18,215 nucleotides of DNA. Source: JBOGFI01 sp050743365 (GTDB taxonomy: Bacteria > Actinomycetota > Acidimicrobiia > IMCC26256 > JACDBD01). A model generated the notes under the pieces. The model searched no databases. It was not told the origin of the DNA and saw nothing but the letters and a program-made list of their open reading frames with translations. The position numbers and the translations under genes were made by a program. The stretch covers positions 1-18,215 of the forward strand of contig JBOGFI010000035.1 in the NCBI GenBank assembly GCA_050743365.1. The letters are read 5' to 3'. This document shows, piece by piece, positions 1-7,395 of the stretch. Every line of letters begins with the position of its first letter. Positions within the stretch are counted from its first letter, which is position 1.

Positions 1-2
1 GT

Positions 3-1214
3 TACACGCTCGTCGCGCCAAGTGAGTCGAGGACGACGTACCTCGTCGATCTCGATGGCGAGGTAGCTCACCGGTGGGAGGCCGAGTTCACGCCGGGCCT
101 CCAGGCCTACCTCCTCGAAAGCGGCCAGCTCCTGAGAACCGGGAAGACGCGGCGCGACACCCCGTTTTCGAAAGGTAACGGGTGGGGCGGGGTCGTGGAA
201 CTGCTCGACTGGGACGGCGAGCCGGCCTGGCGGTATCGCTACGCGGGCGATGAGCACCTTCAGCATCACGATGTCGAGGCTCTGCCCAACGGGAACGTGC
301 TGATCCTGGCGTGGGAGCTCGTGGACGAGGCGGACGCAATTGCCGCCGGTCGCGACCCCGAGCTGCTGCGCGACGGTGAGCTGTGGTCCGAGCACCTGGT
401 CGAGGTCGACCCGCAGACCGACGAGATCGTGTGGGAGTGGCACGCGTGGGACCACCTCGTGCAGGACCTCGATCCAATGAGGCCGAACTACGGCGATCCG
501 GCCGCGAACCCCGGCCGGATCGATCTCAACTACGTCACGGACCGCGGGAACAGCGACTGGATGCACGCGAACTCCGTCGCCTACAATCCCGAGCTCGACC
601 AGGTCGCGCTCAGCGTCCGTTCGTTCCACGAGGTGTGGGTCATCGACCACGCGGTCAGCACTGAGGAGGCACGCGGCCCGGCCGGCGACCTGCGCTTCCG
701 CTGGGGCAACCCGGCCGCCTACGGCAGGGGCGGCGTCACGCCCCGCATGTCGTTCGGCCAGCACGACGCCGAGTGGATCGCTCCCGGCCTCGACGGCGCC
801 GGTCGCATCAGCGTGTTCAACAACGGGACGCTGTATCGCCCCTACAGCACCGTCGACGAGATCGCACCCGTCATGGACGGGCGCAACTACGTTCTCGACG
901 ACAACGGCGTATTCGATGCGAAGGTCGCGCGCGTGGTGTGGCCACTGGAGCCCGACCCACAGTTTTTTGCCCACCACACATCGGGCGCGCAGCGCCTTCC
1001 CAACGGCAACACGCTCATCGCCGACGGGCCCCACGGCGTGATCATCGAGGTCACGCCGGCAGGAGAAAAGGTCTGGGAGTATGTCAACCCCTACTTCGAC
1101 GAGAAGGCACAGGTCATCGAGCTAAACGAGAAAGAAGTGTTCAAGCGGCGACGCATCTTTCGCGCCGAACGGTACGCGCCCGACTATCCGGGAGTCGCCG
1201 CACTCTCCCCGTGA
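3..1214 (+). CDS. Arylsulfotransferase-family (ASST-like) protein, 5'-truncated by window edge
   Basis: The frame is open from the first bases of the window, so about 403 C-terminal residues are visible and the true start lies upstream. The first in-frame GTG at 195 is internal, because the residues before it (YTLVAPSESRTTYLVDLDG, then HRWEAEF) already match the repeat pattern of the family. The visible protein has the blade repeats of a beta-propeller: NGNVLILAWE, HANSVAYNPELDQVALSVR, SFGQHDAEWI, ISVFNNG, and near the end LPNGNTLIADGPHGVIIEV and KVWEYVNPYF. It ends with the RAERYAPDYPG tail common in this group. ASST enzymes move sulfate between phenolic compounds using active-site histidines; the QHDAEW and HANSV histidines are candidates, but this is by analogy only. 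Many members of this broad family are uncharacterised and are usually exported, which cannot be tested here without the N-terminus. The gene converges on the VOC remnant. Confidence 0.82.
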   Translation, partial: YTLVAPSESRTTYLVDLDGEVAHRWEAEFTPGLQAYLLESGQLLRTGKTRRDTPFSKGNGWGGVVELLDWDGEPAWRYRYAGDEHLQHHDVEALPNGNVLILAWELVDEADAIAAGRDPELLRDGELWSEHLVEVDPQTDEIVWEWHAWDHLVQDLDPMRPNYGDPAANPGRIDLNYVTDRGNSDWMHANSVAYNPELDQVALSVRSFHEVWVIDHAVSTEEARGPAGDLRFRWGNPAAYGRGGVTPRMSFGQHDAEWIAPGLDGAGRISVFNNGTLYRPYSTVDEIAPVMDGRNYVLDDNGVFDAKVARVVWPLEPDPQFFAHHTSGAQRLPNGNTLIADGPHGVIIEVTPAGEKVWEYVNPYFDEKAQVIELNEKEVFKRRRIFRAERYAPDYPGVAALSP

Positions 1215-1305
1215 TCAAGGTGAGCGTCGATGTGACGATCGCAAAAACCGCTGCCACCACGAGAACCCTTACGCGCCACACAGACGGCGGAGCGGTTCCG
1301 CGACA

Positions 1306-1607
1306 TCAGTCCGGTCCGATCACGCAGAAATCGTTGCCTGTGGGTCTTGCAGGACCCGTGTCGTCCACTCGTCGGCCTCCGTAGTCGCGAGCGAAGTCGC
1401 GCCGGCAGCGACCATCTCGGCGACCATCGGCGCCGCGTGGTCGACAAACAGATCGAGGTGCGTTCGCACCTTTGCGGTCTTCGCTTCGGGAACCCTCTGG
1501 AAGGTCAAGTGCGGCGGCCCGTCGGCCCCGCCAGGCCGGTCGATCGTCACGTACGGCCCGCCTCCACCGTCCGGACGCCCGCACGCGACGGTCCGTTCGG
1601 CGGGCAA
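1306..1607 (-). pseudogene. Remnant of a glyoxalase-like (VOC superfamily) gene, N-terminally truncated and frameshifted
   Basis: Read on the minus strand from a TTG at 1607, the frame gives a clear glyoxalase-like core: HLTFQRVPEAKTAKV, RTHLDLFVDH, APMVAEMVAAGAT and TRVLQDPQ. After DPQ it runs into ATISA and a stop at 1320. Adding one base near 1346-1350 restores the normal ending, PQGNDFCVIGPD, which stops at 1306; GNDFC(V/I) after a DP motif is the usual end of this family. The N-terminus is also short. The usual opening (a DHV strand and an AxFW helix) is missing, and upstream the frame meets a stop at 1638-1640 after residues without resemblance. It lies 3' of the permease on the same strand. 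Either the gene has decayed, or the one-base loss is a sequencing error in an otherwise truncated copy. Substrate unknown. Confidence 0.7.
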
Positions 1608-1651
1608 CGGCGGTCGCAGCCATGCCGCCCTGGCCTCCTAACCGTGGAGCG

Positions 1652-3445
1652 CTAAGCGTGGAACGGGAAGGCGACCGGGATCAGGATCAACGAAACCACG
1701 ACCGTTAAGAGCGTGAGCGGCGCGCCGAGCTTTGTGAAGTCGAGGAAGCGATATCCCCCCATCCCGTAGACGAGCAGGTTCGTCTGGTACCCGATCGGGG
1801 TGAGGAACGAGCAGGACGCCCCGATGAGGATCGCGACCGCGAACGGACGAAAGCCCAAGCCGGCCTGGGTAGCGGCAGCGAGCGCGATAGGGAACATCAG
1901 CACCGCGGCCGCGTTGTTGCTCAGCAGCTCGGTCATGATCATGGTGCCAACCAGCACGGCCGCGAGCACACCGATGTCGCCGAAGACGTCGGAGCCGTCG
2001 ACGAGCAGGCGGCCGATCTCTTCGGCGAGTCCGCTCTCCGACATGGCGGCGCCGAGCCCGAAGCTGGCCGCGATCATCAGGATGACGTCCCAGTCGATGG
2101 CGCGTCGGGCCTCGGGAAGCGAGATGACCCGCGCCGCGACCAACCCTCCGGCGGCGAGCAGCGACGTGGAGAGGAGGCTGAGTACGCCCGATCCCGCCAG
2201 CAGGATCAGCGCGAGAAGCGTGAGCTCGACGACCCGGGCGCGCTCGCGCCGGACAGGGACGCCCGCGTCGAGTGGCGACACCACGAGGAAGTCATGCGTG
2301 TCCTGCCAACGTTCGCGGAACTCCTGATCGGCGAGTACCAGGAGGAGGTCGCCGACGCGCAGGCGCACTTCCCCGAGCTTGGCGGGGATGCGCTCGCCGG
2401 CCCGATGGATGGCGAACACCGCACCGCCGTAGCGACCACGGAACCCGACCTCCTTCAGTGTTCGTCCTGCGAGCGGTGACGCCTCGCCGATCACGACCTC
2501 GTAGGTGGTGCGCGAGCCGTTGCCAACGATCGAGAAATGCCGGTGCTCAGCCGAGACGAGCCCCGGGATCCGCTGCAGGTCGAGCACACGAGACACGGCC
2601 CCCACGAAGGTGAGCCGGTCACCTTCGGCCAGCTCGTGGTCGGGCCCGACCGGTGTGGTCACGTCGCCGTTGCGCTCGACCTCGAGCAGGAACACCCCCT
2701 CGAGGTTGCGCAGGCCCGCTTCCGTGACGGTCCGGTTGGCGAGCGGACTGCCGGGTGCGACCTGCATTTCGAGGGTGAACTCACGAGTCGTGTCCGTGTC
2801 GGCCTCGGTCGGGGAGAGCCGGCGGGGGAGCAGTGCGGGGCTCACCAGCACGAGTAATGCGATGCCCGCGATTGCGAGGGGCAACCCCACGGGAGTGATC
2901 TCGAACACGTCGAGGCGGTCGCGGCCCGCCTCGTCCAGCAGGCCCGAGACCGTGACGTTGGTGGACGTCCCGAGCACGGTGATGACGCCGCCGAAGACGG
3001 CGGCGTGGCTGAGCGGCATGAGGTATCGGGACGGCGAGCGGCCGGTGCGGCGCGCCCAGGCGGCGAGCCGAGGGGCGAGCAGCGCGACCATAGGTGTGTT
3101 GGCGACGAAGCCCGAGGCCACGCCGACGGGGAACATGATTCGGGTGAGGTCACGCCGCTCGGCGGCAGCACCGCCCTCCGAGCGATGGGTGCCGAGCACC
3201 CGCTGCGTCACGCGGTCGAGCGCCCCAGTGGCCTCGGCGGCACCCGCGAGCACATAGAGCGCCGCGACGATGAACGGGGCCTCGTTCGAGAAGCCGGCGA
3301 ACGCGGCGTCCTCGTCGATCACGCCCGTGACGAGAAGGGTGACGACCGAGGCGAGCATGACCAGCGCCGGAGGAAACCGCTCGCTGGCGAGCACGGCGAT
3401 TGTCGTGACCACCACGACCAGCGTCAGCCAGCCGTCGCCGCCCAC
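1652..3445 (-). CDS. SLC13/DASS-type anion permease with two RCK-C (TrkA-C) domains
   Basis: A 597-residue inner-membrane transporter. The N-terminal half holds hydrophobic segments from residue ~6 and the motif FVANTPMVALLAPRLA, followed by a GTSTNVTVSGLL loop. The central hydrophilic part holds two RCK-C domains at about residues 215-300 (SPLANRTVTEAGLR) and 310-390 (SPLAGRTLKEVGFR). The C-terminal half has the second motif SNNAAAVLMFPIA and the GYQTNLLVYGMGGY loop. The paired SNN/ANT motifs and the domain order fit sodium-coupled carriers of sulfate or dicarboxylates; the substrate cannot be told from sequence. RCK-C domains usually bind small ligands and gate transport. The start is a GTG at 3445, with a purine-rich GAAGAAAG before it; the nearby ATG at 3453 is out of frame. 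It is divergent from the trmO-like gene, with a palindrome between them. Confidence 0.88.
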   Translation of the reverse strand: MGGDGWLTLVVVVTTIAVLASERFPPALVMLASVVTLLVTGVIDEDAAFAGFSNEAPFIVAALYVLAGAAEATGALDRVTQRVLGTHRSEGGAAAERRDLTRIMFPVGVASGFVANTPMVALLAPRLAAWARRTGRSPSRYLMPLSHAAVFGGVITVLGTSTNVTVSGLLDEAGRDRLDVFEITPVGLPLAIAGIALLVLVSPALLPRRLSPTEADTDTTREFTLEMQVAPGSPLANRTVTEAGLRNLEGVFLLEVERNGDVTTPVGPDHELAEGDRLTFVGAVSRVLDLQRIPGLVSAEHRHFSIVGNGSRTTYEVVIGEASPLAGRTLKEVGFRGRYGGAVFAIHRAGERIPAKLGEVRLRVGDLLLVLADQEFRERWQDTHDFLVVSPLDAGVPVRRERARVVELTLLALILLAGSGVLSLLSTSLLAAGGLVAARVISLPEARRAIDWDVILMIAASFGLGAAMSESGLAEEIGRLLVDGSDVFGDIGVLAAVLVGTMIMTELLSNNAAAVLMFPIALAAATQAGLGFRPFAVAILIGASCSFLTPIGYQTNLLVYGMGGYRFLDFTKLGAPLTLLTVVVSLILIPVAFPFHA

Positions 3446-3464
3446 GATCTCATGCTTTCTTCAC

Positions 3465-3482
3465 CAATCTTGACCAAGATTG
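3465..3482. promoter_or_regulatory. 18-bp palindrome in the divergent permease/trmO intergenic region
   Basis: Arms CAATCTTG and CAAGATTG pair perfectly over 8 bp around an AC centre. The palindrome lies about 20 bp before the permease start and about 60 bp before the preferred trmO start. It contains a TTGACC on the plus strand (3470-3475) that could serve as a -35 for trmO, with AAGGAT 17 bp later as a weak -10. A dimeric repressor site is the simplest reading; no regulator gene is adjacent. Confidence 0.4.
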
Positions 3483-3542
3483 TCCGAAATCTAAGGATTG
3501 GGGGACGGCGCGTCAACTGAGGACGTCCCGCAGGGAGGCCTT

Positions 3543-3956
3543 GTGACCGAGGGCTCGTACGTGCTGCCACCGATCGGATGGGTCGAGTCTCCGCTGGTGG
3601 ATGGTGAAGCCGCTCCAAAACAGGGTGACGAGGGATCACCGGAAGCTTGGCTCGCGTTCGAGTGGGACGTACGCGAGGGTCTCCGTGACCTGCACGTCAA
3701 TACCGAGATCATCGTGTTGACCTGGCTGGATCGCGCCCGCCGAGATGTGGTGGTCCTTCCTCGCGATGACCCGACGGAGCCCGAGCGAGGAGTGTTCAGC
3801 ACCCGTTCGGCGGATCGGCCGAACCCGATCGGGCTCCACCGGGTGGAGATCGTCGCGATCGATGGCACGAGAGTCCGCGTACGAAACCTGGAGGCGCTCG
3901 ACGGAACGCCCATCGTGGACGTGAAACCGGTGCTCGACCGAGTTCTTGACCGGTGA
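3543..3956 (+). CDS. trmO: TrmO/TsaA-family S-adenosylmethionine-dependent tRNA methyltransferase (short form)
   Basis: The 137-residue protein carries the family's signature motifs: the opening PIGWVESPL, then RGVFSTRSADRPNPIGLHRVEI and LDGTPIVDVKPVLDR, which correspond to the conserved RPNPIG(L/I) and LDGTPxxDxKP blocks that bind S-adenosylmethionine. In E. coli TrmO methylates N6 of t6A37 in tRNA-Thr; that enzyme is about 235 residues, and this protein has only the beta-barrel SAM domain, so the exact target is uncertain. I prefer the GTG at 3543, with AGGGAGG four bases before it, because the family begins right there. A TTG at 3498 would add 15 residues without resemblance. The codon after KPVLDRVLDR is a stop, so the C-terminal RNA-contact domain of the longer forms is absent. 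The closeness of a tRNA gene is probably coincidental. Confidence 0.8.
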   Translation: MTEGSYVLPPIGWVESPLVDGEAAPKQGDEGSPEAWLAFEWDVREGLRDLHVNTEIIVLTWLDRARRDVVVLPRDDPTEPERGVFSTRSADRPNPIGLHRVEIVAIDGTRVRVRNLEALDGTPIVDVKPVLDRVLDR

Positions 3957-4110
3957 TCGGCAGCCGGGAAGTCCCCGTTGCCGAAGTGCCAGCAGCGGAC
4001 GCTCACTGCACGGCCTGGCCCGGAGTGGTTACTCAGTCTACGGATCTAAAAGGTTGCGGAACGCGCCGACGTGCTGCCCGACACTGACCTGGGGTTCGCT
4101 GTACTGACAG

Positions 4111-4184
4111 TGGAGCGGGTGAGGGGAATCGAACCCCCGTTCTCAGCTTGGGAAGCTGATGTTCTGCCTCTGAACTACACCCGC
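4111..4184 (-). tRNA. tRNA-Gly, anticodon CCC, CCA end encoded
   Basis: On the minus strand the sequence folds as a full cloverleaf. Acceptor GCGGGTG pairs with CACCCGC. The D stem is GTTC/GAAC. The anticodon stem TCAGC/GCTGA encloses the loop TTCCCAA, giving anticodon CCC, which reads GGG glycine codons. There is a four-base variable loop, and the T arm GGGGG-TTCGATT-CCCCT has one G-T pair. The discriminator is T, and CCA is encoded at 4113-4111. A GGG-specific glycine tRNA fits a high-GC genome. A TACCGT lies about 10 bases upstream as a possible -10. Confidence 0.95.
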
Positions 4185-4224
4185 GAAGGCAGGCACGGTA
4201 GCGCGCTCTCGAAGGACTCATCGG

Positions 4225-4237
4225 TAGGCTCGCAGCG
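4225..4237 (+). promoter_or_regulatory. Candidate leaderless promoter of the dCTP deaminase gene
   Basis: TAGGCT at 4225-4230 fits the TANNNT form of an actinobacterial -10 box. It is followed by exactly six bases and then the GTG start at 4237, so transcription would begin at the first base of the start codon. No Shine-Dalgarno sequence precedes this start, which fits a leaderless message. No clear -35 is visible. Confidence 0.45.
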
Positions 4238-5433
4238 TGACGGATACAGCAGTCGACTTACGGTCGCCCGCCGCGCTGTCCGAGGAGTCGGTCGGCGTCC
4301 TCCCGTCTCAGTGGATCACGAAAGCGGTCGCCGAGGGGTGGGTGAATGCGCCCAAGGCCGACCCGGTCCCCCAGGTGAGCGTCCAGCCCGCAAGTTTGGA
4401 CCTCCGGCTGGGACGCAAGGCGTACAGAATCCGCGCCAGCTTCCTCTCCGACCAAGAGAGCGTTGAGCGAAAGCTCGCGGACTACACCCTCGATGAGCTC
4501 GACATCTCTCACGGCGCCATCCTCGAACCGAATCGGCCGTACCTCATCCCACTCCTCGAGCGTCTCGCGCTCCCGAGGTTCGTGCGGGGCCGCGCGAATC
4601 CCAAGAGCTCGACGGGGCGACTTGACATCTTTACGCGTGTCATGACCGACCGCAGTCACCGTTTCGACGACATCGAACCCGGCTACCGAGGGCCGATGTT
4701 TCTCGAGGTGGTCTCGCGCACGTTCACCATCCGTGTTCGCACGGGGCTGTCCCTCAATCAAGTTCGGCTCGTCGTCGGCGACGCACGAGTACCCGACGAG
4801 GAGATGCCGCGGGACCGGGTTCTGTTCTCGTCTCGTGGAGCAATCGCCGGGAAGCGTTTGCACATACGGCAAGGCTTGCATTTGAGCCTCGACCTCGAGG
4901 GCGACCAGCGCGGCGTGGTCGGCTATCGAGCGCGCCAGAACAGTCACGTGCTGGATCTGTCGAAGATCGACTTCTACGACCCCGACGACTTCTGGGAACC
5001 GGTGCGCCGCGAGCGGGCAGGCCCCCGAGTCGTTCTCGAGCCGGAGGAGTTCTACCTGTTGCTCTCGGCCGAGGCGATCCGAGTGCCGGCGGACCTCGCT
5101 GGAGAGATGACACCGTATGCATCGTCGAGCGGTGAGCTCCGGACGCACTACGCGGGCTTCTTCGACCCAGGGTTCGGTCACGACCCTCTCGGGAAATTCG
5201 AGGGAAGCCGCGCCGCGCTGGAGGTTCGCGCTCACGATGTGCCGTTCGTCGTCGAGCAGGAGCAGTTTGTCTGCAATCTCAGCTTCGAGCGCATGCTCGA
5301 GCGGCCAACGATCCTCTACGGACAGGACGTGGACTCGAACTACCAAGCCCAGCACGGAGCGCTCAGCAAGCACTTTCGGCTTGTGCAAGAGACCGAGCCG
5401 CAGATGAGTCTGTGGCGCGACGCGGCCCGCTGA
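4237..5433 (+). CDS. dcd: 2'-deoxycytidine 5'-triphosphate deaminase, long two-domain form
   Basis: The 398-residue protein is about twice the usual bacterial Dcd length and matches the long form, in which two dUTPase-like domains are fused. Such enzymes deaminate dCTP to dUTP, feeding dTMP synthesis. The first domain has QPASLDLRLGRKAYRIRASF (49-68), then NPKSSTGRLDIFTRVM with Ser124, Ser125 and Arg128 at the places of the catalytic and phosphate-binding residues of Dcd, and Glu157 in MFLEVVS as the candidate general base. The second domain has EMTPYASSSGELRTHYAGFFDPGFGH (290-315, given here as a span with key residues S296-S298 and the DPGFG turn) and AALEVRAHD, but GEL replaces the GRL of the active motif, so it is probably structural. 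The GTG start at 4237 has no ribosome site. The crotonase gene follows two bases after the stop. Confidence 0.85.
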   Translation: MTDTAVDLRSPAALSEESVGVLPSQWITKAVAEGWVNAPKADPVPQVSVQPASLDLRLGRKAYRIRASFLSDQESVERKLADYTLDELDISHGAILEPNRPYLIPLLERLALPRFVRGRANPKSSTGRLDIFTRVMTDRSHRFDDIEPGYRGPMFLEVVSRTFTIRVRTGLSLNQVRLVVGDARVPDEEMPRDRVLFSSRGAIAGKRLHIRQGLHLSLDLEGDQRGVVGYRARQNSHVLDLSKIDFYDPDDFWEPVRRERAGPRVVLEPEEFYLLLSAEAIRVPADLAGEMTPYASSSGELRTHYAGFFDPGFGHDPLGKFEGSRAALEVRAHDVPFVVEQEQFVCNLSFERMLERPTILYGQDVDSNYQAQHGALSKHFRLVQETEPQMSLWRDAAR

Positions 5434-5435
5434 AC

Positions 5436-6287
5436 GTGAGCGACTTCACGACGCTGCGCACCGAGGTCGAAGCGGGTGTCGGGTCGATCTGGCTGACCCG
5501 GGCCGACGAGTACAACACGATCACGCCCGCGTTGCGCGACGAGCTCGCGGTCGCCATCGACGCCCACGATGCCGACCCCAAGGTGCGGGTGATCCTCCTG
5601 CGCGCAGAGGGGCCGGCGTTCTGCGCCGGGTACGGGCTCGACTGGTCCACGGCGGCGCAGGCGCGCGAGGCCGGCGAGGAACGGGTATGGGACTCGGTCG
5701 CCGACTATCGGATGATGAGCCGCTTCGTTGCCACGTACCTCAAGCTCTGGTACGCGTCGAAGCCAACGATCGCGGCGGTGCAGGGCTGGTGCATCGCCGG
5801 CGGCACCGACATGGTGCTGTGCGCCGACCTCATCGTCGCCGGCGAGGGTGCCAGCTTCGGCTATCCGCCGTCGCGCGCCTGGGGCACGCCGACCACCGCG
5901 ATGTGGGTCTACCGGATGGGTCTCGAGCGGGCGAAGCGCTACCTGCTCACCGGCGACGAGATCCCCGCCGACGAGGCGGCCCGCATCGGGCTCGTGCTCG
6001 AGACCGTCCCCGACCAACGCCTCCAGGAGCACGCCTTCGCGCTCGCCCGCCGCATGGCGCGGGTCCCCACGACCCAGCTCGTGATGCTCAAGCTGCTCTG
6101 CAACCAGACCGTCGAGAACATGGGCCTGGCGTCGAGTCGGACGCTCGGCACCGTCTTCGACGGGATCGCCCGCCACACGCAGGAGGGCCTCGATTTCGTC
6201 GCTCGTGCCGAGGAAGCCGGCTTCCGCCAGGCGGTGCGCGAGCGCGACGACCCCTTCGGCGACTATGGCTCCCGCCGCCGGGGCTGA
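5436..6287 (+). CDS. Enoyl-CoA hydratase/isomerase (crotonase) family protein
   Basis: About 283 residues with the crotonase fold. AEGPAFCAGYGLD is the first oxyanion-hole loop (usual form FSAGxDL), and VQGWCIAGGTDMVLCADLIVA is the second, with the GG pair that polarises the thioester carbonyl. The two glutamates used by true hydratases are not where expected: the GGG(C/A)E position reads GGTD, and the second position falls in YPPSRAWGTPTTAMW, which lacks Glu. It may therefore be an isomerase, hydrolase or other CoA-thioester enzyme rather than a hydratase. I chose the GTG at 5436 because family similarity (TEVEAGVGSIWLTRADEYN) begins just after; a GTG at 5412 in frame would add eight residues and overlap dcd. 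No good ribosome site is seen, so translation may be coupled to dcd. It is followed, after 65 bases, by the DUF2330 gene. Confidence 0.85.
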   Translation: MSDFTTLRTEVEAGVGSIWLTRADEYNTITPALRDELAVAIDAHDADPKVRVILLRAEGPAFCAGYGLDWSTAAQAREAGEERVWDSVADYRMMSRFVATYLKLWYASKPTIAAVQGWCIAGGTDMVLCADLIVAGEGASFGYPPSRAWGTPTTAMWVYRMGLERAKRYLLTGDEIPADEAARIGLVLETVPDQRLQEHAFALARRMARVPTTQLVMLKLLCNQTVENMGLASSRTLGTVFDGIARHTQEGLDFVARAEEAGFRQAVRERDDPFGDYGSRRRG

Positions 6288-6352
6288 GCCCCGGGAACCA
6301 GAACCCCCTTCGCGTCCGTCCAACCGGCGGAGTCGCGAGAGAGGGGGACCCC

Positions 6353-7393
6353 ATGCGACGGATGGCAGCTCTATCCGCGGTCGTGGCCGTCGTGGTGCTC
6401 GGCAGCGCGTCGGCGGCGTGGGCGTGCGGGAGCCTGGTGGCGCCCAACGGCGCCGTGCAGCTCGTGCGGACCACGACGCTCGCCGCCCACCACGACGGCG
6501 TCGAGCACTACATCACCAACTTCGAGTTCGCGAGCGCCCAGGAGTCGTTCGGCTCGATCATCCCGCTACCCGCGGAGCCCACGAAGGTTGAGCGCGCCGG
6601 CGACTGGACGCTCCAGCGGCTCCGCCGCGAGGTCGAGCCGCCGGTGCTCGAGGCGGCAGGTGGCCGTGTGGACGCGGCGACGGCAGAAGACGTCGACGTG
6701 CTGTTGCGAACCCGAATCGACTCCCTCGACGTCACGATCCTGCGCGGCGGCGGCGCCGACGTGGCCGAGTGGGCGGCGCAGCAAGGCTTCACCCTCACCG
6801 ACGACACGCCCGAGGTGCTCGACTTCTACTCGCGGCGCTCGCCGTACTTCATGGCGGCCAGGTTCGACGCCGCCGCGGCGGTGAACCAGGGGTTCGAGGA
6901 GGGCGACGGGATCCCGGTGCACCTGACGATCCCGCTCGAGGACCCGTGGGTGCCACTGCGCATCCTCTCGACCGGCAAGCCCGCCGACGAGGTCGTGCAG
7001 GCCGACGTGTTCCTCCTCACCGACGCGAAGCCGGAGCTGCTGGCCGGCCCCGGCCTCGCGCTCGAGCGCTCCGAGCCCGCCGACCCGTTCCTGCTCGACG
7101 ACCTGCGCTCGGACCAGAACACGGGCTGGGTGCCCCGGGAGGCCTGGCTCACCTACCTGAAGCTGGAGGTGGATGCCGGCGAGCTCGGCTACGACCTCGC
7201 CACCGACGTGTCCGGAGACGGGAGCCCGAGCGTCGTCGACACCGGCCTGGTTCGCTTCGACGAGATGCGCGACCTCGCCCTCCTCGGCAGGGGCGGGGCC
7301 GGGGAAGCGTGGCCGTCGCAGGCGACCGCAATCGTCGCCGGAGCCGTTGCGATGACGCTCGGTGTCGGCTGGCTCCTGATCCGGCGGGCGTAG
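6353..7393 (+). CDS. Exported, membrane-anchored DUF2330-family protein
   Basis: The 346-residue product starts with a typical secretion signal (two arginines, then AALSAVVAVVVLGSASA, ending AWA-CG), and its mature part would begin with the CGS sequence usual for DUF2330 proteins. It continues with QLVRTTTLAAHHDGVEHYI and SFGSIIPLPAEPTKVE, both characteristic of that family. The last 22 residues (AIVAGAVAMTLGVGWLLI then RRA) form a C-terminal membrane anchor with positive residues on the inside, so the main domain should face outward. Function of the family is unknown. The ATG at 6353 has a strong purine-rich site (GAGAGAGGGGGA) 5-16 bases before it. The stop codon lies only two bases from that of the convergent hydrolase gene. 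Confidence 0.85.
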   Translation: MRRMAALSAVVAVVVLGSASAAWACGSLVAPNGAVQLVRTTTLAAHHDGVEHYITNFEFASAQESFGSIIPLPAEPTKVERAGDWTLQRLRREVEPPVLEAAGGRVDAATAEDVDVLLRTRIDSLDVTILRGGGADVAEWAAQQGFTLTDDTPEVLDFYSRRSPYFMAARFDAAAAVNQGFEEGDGIPVHLTIPLEDPWVPLRILSTGKPADEVVQADVFLLTDAKPELLAGPGLALERSEPADPFLLDDLRSDQNTGWVPREAWLTYLKLEVDAGELGYDLATDVSGDGSPSVVDTGLVRFDEMRDLALLGRGGAGEAWPSQATAIVAGAVAMTLGVGWLLIRRA

Positions 7394-7395
7394 CC

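Noticed and set aside
3424..3639. A 71-residue minus-strand frame starting upstream of the permease and using the ATG at 3453
   Set aside because: It ends inside the permease start region, has no family resemblance and overlaps the trmO gene; the GTG at 3445 gives the true permease frame.
3957..4110. Possible terminator or small gene between trmO and the tRNA
   Set aside because: I found no stable stem followed by T residues and no open frame with a plausible start.
4258..5388. A 376-residue minus-strand frame over the dCTP deaminase gene
   Set aside because: The plus-strand reading has clear Dcd motifs, and the minus one has none.
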